From positions 1,736,001-1,800,000 of the forward strand of contig NZ_CP022132.1 in NCBI RefSeq assembly GCF_002211785.1: a stretch of 64,000 nucleotides of DNA, read 5' to 3'. A program made the position numbers and the translations under genes. This stretch comes from Francisella halioticida (GTDB lineage Bacteria > Pseudomonadota > Gammaproteobacteria > Francisellales > Francisellaceae). Of the stretch, positions 58,485 to 64,000 are shown in pieces (position 1 is the stretch's first letter; the number at the start of each line of letters is the position of its first letter). The notes under the pieces are model-generated. The model was not told the origin of the DNA and searched no databases. It saw only the letters and a list, made by a program, of their open reading frames with translations.

Positions 58485-59255
58485 ATGTTTAACTACAATC
58501 TTTTTTTGCATCACTTATCAAATAGAAGAGTTTACCAAACATCATTTATAAAAAATGAAATTGCTCAAAGACTCTTAAAAAGACTTGATTTTATCAAACT
58601 TAATCCTATAGTAATTCTAGTTGAAGGCTATCAAGATAGCAATTATCTAAAAACATTAAAAAATCGTTTCTCAAATGCAAAAATTTATAGCAATCAAAAT
58701 TCTCAGCAAAAGTTTGATATTATAATATCAAACTCTACTATTCATTTAACAGATAACTTAACTCAAGAATTAGAAAATTATTATGAATTGCTAAACAATG
58801 ATGGAATCTTACTTTTTTCAACTTTCGGAAATAAATCTTTTGCTTCCATAAAGCAAGCCTTTGCAGCAGTAAGCAATAATAAACATACCAACGATATGAT
58901 AGATCTATTGACGTGGGGAGATACTTTACAATCTAGTAGATATAAAAATCCAGCTATAGAATCAGATTTAATTATATTTACCTATGAAAGCACAAGTACC
59001 CTTTTTGAAGATATTAGAGCACTAAATGAGCCTCTTGCTGATACAACCATGCATAAAGGCTTAACAGGTAAAAAACTATGGAACAACTTCAACACCCAAT
59101 TTAAGCAAAATTTACAGCTAGAAATAGAAGCTCTATATGGTTATGCAATACGTAAAAATGATGATAGTTTAAAACCTCATACAAATCCAAATAGAGTAAG
59201 TCTAGATGAACTAAAAGATCAAATAGCTAATTTTAAAAAAACTAACAATACATAA
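58485..59255 (+). CDS. BioC-like methyltransferase with degenerate SAM motif
   Basis: 256 aa. It starts FLHHLSNRRVYQTSFIKNEI, similar to the N-terminus of BioC-type malonyl-ACP methyltransferases, and has a C-terminal FEDIRALNEPLADTTMHKGL segment resembling the BioC LR-NA motif. Motif I, normally a D-x-GxGxG loop, reads VILVEGYQDSNYLKTL, lacking the glycines; the next DIIISNSTIHLTDN resembles motif IV (DxVxSNxxLQW). So it may not bind SAM in the usual way, or it has been repurposed. It lies next to comF, as BioC/ComF neighbours do elsewhere. Its stop overlaps the convergent gene by 14 bases. Confidence 0.55.
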   Translation: MFNYNLFLHHLSNRRVYQTSFIKNEIAQRLLKRLDFIKLNPIVILVEGYQDSNYLKTLKNRFSNAKIYSNQNSQQKFDIIISNSTIHLTDNLTQELENYYELLNNDGILLFSTFGNKSFASIKQAFAAVSNNKHTNDMIDLLTWGDTLQSSRYKNPAIESDLIIFTYESTSTLFEDIRALNEPLADTTMHKGLTGKKLWNNFNTQFKQNLQLEIEALYGYAIRKNDDSLKPHTNPNRVSLDELKDQIANFKKTNNT

Positions 59256-60075
59256 TAGCCATAGTTGATAACTGTTTCCAATCATAATCTGGACATTGTG
59301 TTGGTTTTTTAAGAGGCTGACAATATGTACTCCAAGTACCTCCTCCATAAGTTTTCATAATCAAACATTTTTTCAAGCGTTTATTTTGACCTGTTAAAGC
59401 CCCAACTATTGTGACATCTTCAATTGAGTAGCCATCAGATAATTTATACTTAGAATTATCACTACTATTATCTATTTCATTAAATGAATTATCTATTTGC
59501 TTCGAAGTCTTTATATTATCCAAAAGTGTTTTATAGTTTTTCATTTGATAAGCATCCGCATCATTGTAACCATGGGCTTCTTTTGTAATATAATCTTTTG
59601 TTGATTTCCCCTGATAAGTTCCATAAGAGTCTTTAAAATCTTTACTAATTTCATCTTGACGGTTTAAAATATCGCTAGCTGCCTTAACATCTTTTTGCAT
59701 AGATGCCTTCTTATCTTTCTTTACCACAACATGTTTATTAACATGTTTATTAATTTGTGTTATTCTTTTTGTAACTTCTTCATCTGACGGTTTATTAGCT
59801 TCACCATCAGCCAATATTTTCTCTGCATTTGCTAGAAGTGCATCATAACTGGCATTACTAGTATCAACCATAATACTTAAACCATCATCATAACTCTGCG
59901 TACTTGATTGCTTAGATTTAGCTTGAGCCTTACCAGTATTATTTTTCAGCGTAGATTCTTTACTAGCTGTGGTATTGACTATCTCTTGCTTAGTTTGAGT
60001 AGCATTAGAGTCAGCAAAAGCAGTGCCATAATTTAGAGACGCAGTAACTAAAAGAAATATAATTTTTTTTCTCAT
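59242..60075 (-). CDS. Secreted protein of unknown function
   Basis: 277 aa with signal peptide MRKKIIFLLVTASLNYGTAFA. A long Ser/Lys/Asn-rich mature region has several charged helices (LLANAEKILADGEANKPSDE, VTKRITQINKHVNKHVVVKK), then a compact C-terminal part with a Cys cluster (KKCLIMKTYGGGTWSTYC, PTQCPDYDW, IMYC) that could form disulfides. No family recognised; I take it as genus-specific. The gene is intact. Confidence 0.6.
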   Translation of the reverse strand: MRKKIIFLLVTASLNYGTAFADSNATQTKQEIVNTTASKESTLKNNTGKAQAKSKQSSTQSYDDGLSIMVDTSNASYDALLANAEKILADGEANKPSDEEVTKRITQINKHVNKHVVVKKDKKASMQKDVKAASDILNRQDEISKDFKDSYGTYQGKSTKDYITKEAHGYNDADAYQMKNYKTLLDNIKTSKQIDNSFNEIDNSSDNSKYKLSDGYSIEDVTIVGALTGQNKRLKKCLIMKTYGGGTWSTYCQPLKKPTQCPDYDWKQLSTMAIMYC

Positions 60076-60150
60076 AATTAAATAAAAAACTTTTTCTTAA
60101 GCAAAGTATATTAGATATTAAACATATAAAAAAGTATTTTATATAATACT

Positions 60151-61002
60151 TTAAATAACTATCTGTTCCTCATGAAGCTCTATATTATAATATTCTAAAA
60201 CCGTATTTCTTATAAATTTAATAAGTGCAATTATATCCTTGCCTGTAGCATTACCATTATTAACAATAATACCGCCATGTTTAAGTGAAATTTGTGCATC
60301 ACCAATCATTTTACCTTTAAGCCCAAGCTCTTCGACCATAACACCTACAGGCATATTTGCTTGAGGTCTTTTAAATACACTTCCTGCCGTAGGTTTTTGT
60401 GGTAAATTAGATAGTCGACGTGAATAAATATCGTCTAATTTAGCTTTAATCTCTAGTTTTGATTTTTTTTCAAATTCAAATTTAGCAGACAGTATGCAGA
60501 TATTATTATCATTTTTGAACATAGAATATCTATAGCCATATTCTATATTTTCTTTTTTATACTCTACTATTTTTTTCTTGTTAAGATCTAAAACTCTAAT
60601 ACTTCTAACATAGGTGTAAATCTCATCGCCATAGGCTCCTGCATTCATAATTAATGCCCCACCTAAGCTTGCTGGAACATCATAGAACGTCTCTATACCA
60701 CTTAATCCAGCATCATAGGTTGCTAATGCAAGATCTTGTAGCAAAGCTCCCGCTTGAACATCAACACAACTATCAGAAATATTAAATGAGTTAAAGTTCT
60801 TACAGAAGATAACAAAAGCTATTTCATCATTATAATACTCTTTAGAAAAAATTATATTACTACCATTACCAAGAAAAAACATATTTTTATGTTTATCTAC
60901 AATATTAAGCAATTCAGTTTCATTTTCAGGAAAGTAAACATGTTTTGCAAAAGATCTAATTCTGTAAGTGTTATATTTTTCTAAGGATATATATTGTGAC
61001 AT
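60151..61002 (-). CDS. murB: UDP-N-acetylmuramate dehydrogenase
   Basis: FAD-dependent reductase of the enolpyruvyl group made by MurA. FAD-contact motifs MFFLGNGSNIIFSKE and LGGALIMNAGAYGDEIY, the Tyr/Arg segment NIEYGYRYSMFK and the Ser motif KPTAGSVFKRP. 283 aa, the short MurB form without the E. coli extra loop. Eight bases after the murA stop, so murA and murB act and are probably expressed together. Confidence 0.93.
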   Translation of the reverse strand: MSQYISLEKYNTYRIRSFAKHVYFPENETELLNIVDKHKNMFFLGNGSNIIFSKEYYNDEIAFVIFCKNFNSFNISDSCVDVQAGALLQDLALATYDAGLSGIETFYDVPASLGGALIMNAGAYGDEIYTYVRSIRVLDLNKKKIVEYKKENIEYGYRYSMFKNDNNICILSAKFEFEKKSKLEIKAKLDDIYSRRLSNLPQKPTAGSVFKRPQANMPVGVMVEELGLKGKMIGDAQISLKHGGIIVNNGNATGKDIIALIKFIRNTVLEYYNIELHEEQIVI

Positions 61003-61009
61003 TACTTAC

Positions 61010-62314
61010 CTAAATATTATTATCTAATATCTCTATTTTCATAAAATGAGACATATTCTCTATAAGATCATTATACCCTCTAAATATCTGATGGACATTA
61101 TTTATAGTAGAAAACTCATCAAGTAATGACCCTGCCATCAAACAAGCCATCCCAGCACGTAGATCTTTTACACTCATAACTGCTGGACGAATATTCCTAA
61201 GACTTTTAACTGGTTTTATCTCAATTAAATTATTATCTATGGAAATATCAAATCCCATTTTACGGATTTGGTACACATAATTAATTCGCTCAGGATAAAC
61301 AGTATCTTGAATAGTGCTACAGCTATTTGCCATAAATAACATTACGGCATATATAGGCTGTAAATCTGTTGGAAAATGAGGAAAAGGAGCTGCTATAATA
61401 TCAACTCCTTTAATATTACTTTTTTTACCAAAGAATTTTAATGTCTTATCTTTTTGATCATATTCCCATTTAGCTGTTGAATTAGTTAGTTTCTCTAAAG
61501 GTTTTGTAATATTATATGTATTTTTTGTGTTTATATTTGTAATAGTTACATTTGTCTTATATAAATATGCCATAGCTGCATAAGTCATGGCCTGAATACG
61601 ATCAAAGATTATCTCAAAATCACAACCCAACAACCTTGCAACACCTAGTATTCTAATTTTTCGACTCTCAATATCAAACTTAATATTAGCTCCACATTTA
61701 TTTAAATAATCAATTAATGTGACAACTTCAGGTTCTAAAGCAACATTTTCAAGAATAACCTCAGAATTGCCAATAACTGCATACATAACTAAATTCATAG
61801 TTGCTCCAACAGATGGAAAAGGCATCTTAAATTTAGCATCCTTTTCTTCTTTATAGACAACTTCTATATGTTCTTCTGCTAATGTAACCTTAGCACCTAA
61901 TGCTTCTAGCCCTTCTAAATGAATATCAAAAGGTCTTTTTTCGCTAAAACTACACCCTCCAGGAAATCCAATTTTTACACACCCCTTTTTCTTTAACATA
62001 GAGCCTAAAAGCATCAAAGAACAACGAGTTTTTGAAGTCATTTCACCACATAGTTCTAATGTTTGCATTGATATTTTAGTTGTATCAATTGTTACATCTT
62101 CACCATTTTCAGAAACATCTGCACCAACACTTTCAAGTATTTCTTTTGCACCCTTATAATCCAACAAAGTTGTTGGAACATTACTAAATGTAGTTTTTGT
62201 ATCAGGAATTAAGCTAGCAAATATTAAATGTAGTAAAGCATTTTTTGCACCACTAATATTTATTGTTATTTCATCAGCAATGTTATTTAACTTTTTTACT
62301 CTTACTGCTTTCAT
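61010..62314 (-). CDS. murA: UDP-N-acetylglucosamine 1-carboxyvinyltransferase (MurA)
   Basis: First committed peptidoglycan step. The Lys-Asn pair is SGAKNALLHL at residues 21-30, and the fosfomycin-target Cys is residue 121 in GFPGGCSFSEKRPFDIHLEG. PTDLQPIYA, the base-type Asp motif, is also present. ATG 62314 begins MKAVRVKKLNN; the longer frame from 62371 lies within der and starts with residues unlike MurA. It overlaps der by 32 bases. Total 434 aa, usual range. The sequence is divergent from E. coli MurA, but the catalytic set is complete. Confidence 0.87.
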   Translation of the reverse strand: MKAVRVKKLNNIADEITINISGAKNALLHLIFASLIPDTKTTFSNVPTTLLDYKGAKEILESVGADVSENGEDVTIDTTKISMQTLELCGEMTSKTRCSLMLLGSMLKKKGCVKIGFPGGCSFSEKRPFDIHLEGLEALGAKVTLAEEHIEVVYKEEKDAKFKMPFPSVGATMNLVMYAVIGNSEVILENVALEPEVVTLIDYLNKCGANIKFDIESRKIRILGVARLLGCDFEIIFDRIQAMTYAAMAYLYKTNVTITNINTKNTYNITKPLEKLTNSTAKWEYDQKDKTLKFFGKKSNIKGVDIIAAPFPHFPTDLQPIYAVMLFMANSCSTIQDTVYPERINYVYQIRKMGFDISIDNNLIEIKPVKSLRNIRPAVMSVKDLRAGMACLMAGSLLDEFSTINNVHQIFRGYNDLIENMSHFMKIEILDNNI

Positions 62315-63680
62315 CTTTTGATCTCTTATTTTTTCTAGTCGCAAATGGATTCTCTGACTGCTTAAACTCAAATACTATAGGAGTTCCTCTAAACTCTAAA
62401 GCCTCTCTAAAGAAATTTTCTAAATATCTCTTATAAGAATGTGGTAGCTTACTTAATTGATTACCATGTATAACGATTACTGGAGGATTATGACCACCTA
62501 CATGAGCATATTTTAGTTTGATTCTAAACTTACCTACCACTGGTGGTGAATGGGCATCTATAGCAAGTTGTAATAACTTTGTAACATCTGCTGTAGTTAT
62601 TTTCTTATTAGCGCACTCATAAGCTGTTTCTATAGACTCAAAAACGTGACCTACATTTGTTCCATGGAGAGCTGATATAAAGTGAATATCTACATAATCT
62701 TGTAGGAAATATAATCTTCTTTTTATATCTTCTTTAACTTTATTACGGTCCTGCTCTGTCATGCCATCCCATTTATTGACAGCCAAAACAAGCGCTCGAC
62801 CATTCTTAATTGCAAAATGTATCAAACTTAGATCTTGATCTGATATACCTTGTCTAGCATCAACTATAGCTACTACAACGTTTGAATCTTGTATAGCTTG
62901 TAAAGTCTTAACTACTGAGAATTTCTCTAATGTTTGTTTTATCCTACCTCTTTTACGTACACCAGCAGTATCAACTATAGTATATTTTCGGCCATGTCGC
63001 TCAAACGGAACACTCACGCTATCAATAGTTGTTCCAGGCATATCAAACACCACAACTCTATCTTCACCAAGCATCCTATTTGTAAGAGTTGATTTGCCTA
63101 CATTAGGCCTACCAATCAATGAGTAATGAATACCGTGACGCAATTGCTCCTTATGCACACCCGTTTGTGTATAGTCTTGATAATAATCATTTAAAGGTTT
63201 TTTTAGAAACTTATCTACTAATTTTTGAGTATTTCTACGATGTGCCGCCGATATAGCAAAGACTTTGTCAAATCCAAAACTATAAAACTCTGACATCGCA
63301 GCTTCTTCATCCACACCATCAACCTTATTAACTACAACTATGACTTTTTTATCCCTTTGACGTAATAAGTTAGCTACATACTGATCACTAGCTGTTAGTC
63401 CAGATCTACCATCTACTATAAAAAATACTAAATTGGCCTCATCTATAGCCATCTCAGACTGTTTAGCCATAAACTCATCAAAGCCTGCATCCTGATCTGA
63501 TATACCACCAGTATCAACTACCAAATAATCAAGTCCATCATATTTTGCTTGACCATATTGACGATCACGTGTTACACCTTCAAAATCAAAAACTAAAGCA
63601 TCTCTAGAATTAGTAAGTACATTAAATAATGTTGATTTACCAACATTAGCCCTACCTACTATAGCAACTAAAAAAGACAT
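62283..63680 (-). CDS. der: GTPase Der
   Basis: Ribosome-biogenesis GTPase with two G domains. First P-loop VGRANVGKSTLFNVL at residue 9 and second IGRPNVGKSTLTNRML; the G4 motifs are VVNKVDG and AVNKWDG. A C-terminal KH-like domain (HVGGHNPPVIVIHGNQLSKL) and a basic tail complete it. 465 aa. It runs into the murA start (32-base overlap). Confidence 0.95.
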   Translation of the reverse strand: MSFLVAIVGRANVGKSTLFNVLTNSRDALVFDFEGVTRDRQYGQAKYDGLDYLVVDTGGISDQDAGFDEFMAKQSEMAIDEANLVFFIVDGRSGLTASDQYVANLLRQRDKKVIVVVNKVDGVDEEAAMSEFYSFGFDKVFAISAAHRRNTQKLVDKFLKKPLNDYYQDYTQTGVHKEQLRHGIHYSLIGRPNVGKSTLTNRMLGEDRVVVFDMPGTTIDSVSVPFERHGRKYTIVDTAGVRKRGRIKQTLEKFSVVKTLQAIQDSNVVVAIVDARQGISDQDLSLIHFAIKNGRALVLAVNKWDGMTEQDRNKVKEDIKRRLYFLQDYVDIHFISALHGTNVGHVFESIETAYECANKKITTADVTKLLQLAIDAHSPPVVGKFRIKLKYAHVGGHNPPVIVIHGNQLSKLPHSYKRYLENFFREALEFRGTPIVFEFKQSENPFATRKNKRSKDESSKSKKVK

Positions 63681-64000
63681 ATACGTCCCATTTCTTTTAT
63701 AATTTTATATATTTAACGCTAATATTACTCTATTTAGATCATTTTATAAAGCTAGAAAATTTAATCAAATATTATGTAACATAATCAATACTATGAAATT
63801 TTTATTAAAAAATACTAATAACAAAGTATAGCAATACTAGAAGAGTAGGAAATTTAAGTTAACCACTGAAAAATTAAATTTTAAAAACCTATAGAAAACA
63901 CATGTATTATTAACAATAATGATATACCTTATAAGTCTAATACTGCTACAAGATATGTTCTTGATAAAAACAAATAAAATTAAACATATACTGACATATC
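63681..64000. other. 320-base region upstream of der, nothing recognised
   Basis: Very AT-rich, no open frame of coding character, no tRNA-like or hairpin structure seen. The der promoter should lie in its first 100 bases. Confidence 0.4.

Noticed and set aside
62315-62371. Longer MurA start at 62371
   Set aside because: The extra residues are encoded inside der and do not resemble a MurA N-terminus, while MKAVRVKK fits it.
1-64000. CRISPR array or prophage
   Set aside because: No regularly spaced direct repeats, no cas genes, no phage structural or integrase genes were seen; the mobile content is IS3-family only.

Overview
The window is an AT-rich, densely coded chromosomal segment that reads as Francisella (Gammaproteobacteria, Thiotrichales). 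The evidence is the FadB-like protein with the dehydrogenase domain before the hydratase domain, an orphan PmrA/QseB-type response regulator in front of lepB-rnc-truB-rnr, a phosphatidylcholine synthase next to ppk2, an lpxD1-type lpxD in a gyrA-dxr-bamA-skp-lpxD-fabZ-lpxA-lpxB run, and several secreted proteins with no recognisable family. The IS3-family load and the many freshly broken genes suggest a host-adapted lineage of the genus, such as a fish-associated one. The species cannot be fixed from sequence reading alone.

Layout. 1-3.3 kb: end of fadB and fadA (beta-oxidation) with a terminator. 3.4-5.4 kb: a thioesterase without a clear start codon and a sugar-porter pseudogene. 5.5-9.2 kb: a YdcH-like protein, nicotinamide phosphoribosyltransferase, arginase and ornithine cyclodeaminase. 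9.5-14 kb: a four-gene minus-strand operon of exported proteins (LpoB-like, unknown 492 aa, CsgG-like, COG3014-like lipoprotein), probably an envelope assembly. 14-17 kb: small secreted and membrane proteins and a flavin monooxygenase. 17.2-20.5 kb: one IS3-family element nested inside another, abutting a beheaded aldo-keto reductase. 20.4-25.9 kb: pmrA-lepB-rnc-truB-rnr operon. 26-31.5 kb: proC, ITPase, waaA-ispA, pcsA, ppk2. 31.6-34.7 kb: a CAU tRNA, then two IS3-family elements joined back to back between two gene stumps. 34.7-45.5 kb: zipA-like gene, the lipid A/BamA block, dxr and gyrA. 45.6-47.1 kb: ung, a frameshifted secreted protein, tRNA-Val and tRNA-Ser. 47.2-57.6 kb: metG, an MFS transporter, YigZ, DUF523, YciO, YciB, glucokinase, the ubiE-ubiJ-ubiB set and a HIT protein. 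57.6-64 kb: interrupted comF with IS relics, a BioC-like methyltransferase with a degenerate SAM motif, a secreted protein, murB, murA and der.

Functional themes. Most intact genes serve envelope construction (LPS/lipid A, outer-membrane protein assembly, peptidoglycan precursors, phospholipid), quinone synthesis, and RNA processing. Arginase, ornithine cyclodeaminase and ProC describe arginine-to-proline flow. Genome decay is the other theme: at least eight genes are broken, by a single nonsense codon (MFS transporter), frameshifts (secreted proteins, transposases), or IS-linked loss of an end (aldo-keto reductase, LysR regulator, a neighbouring gene, comF).
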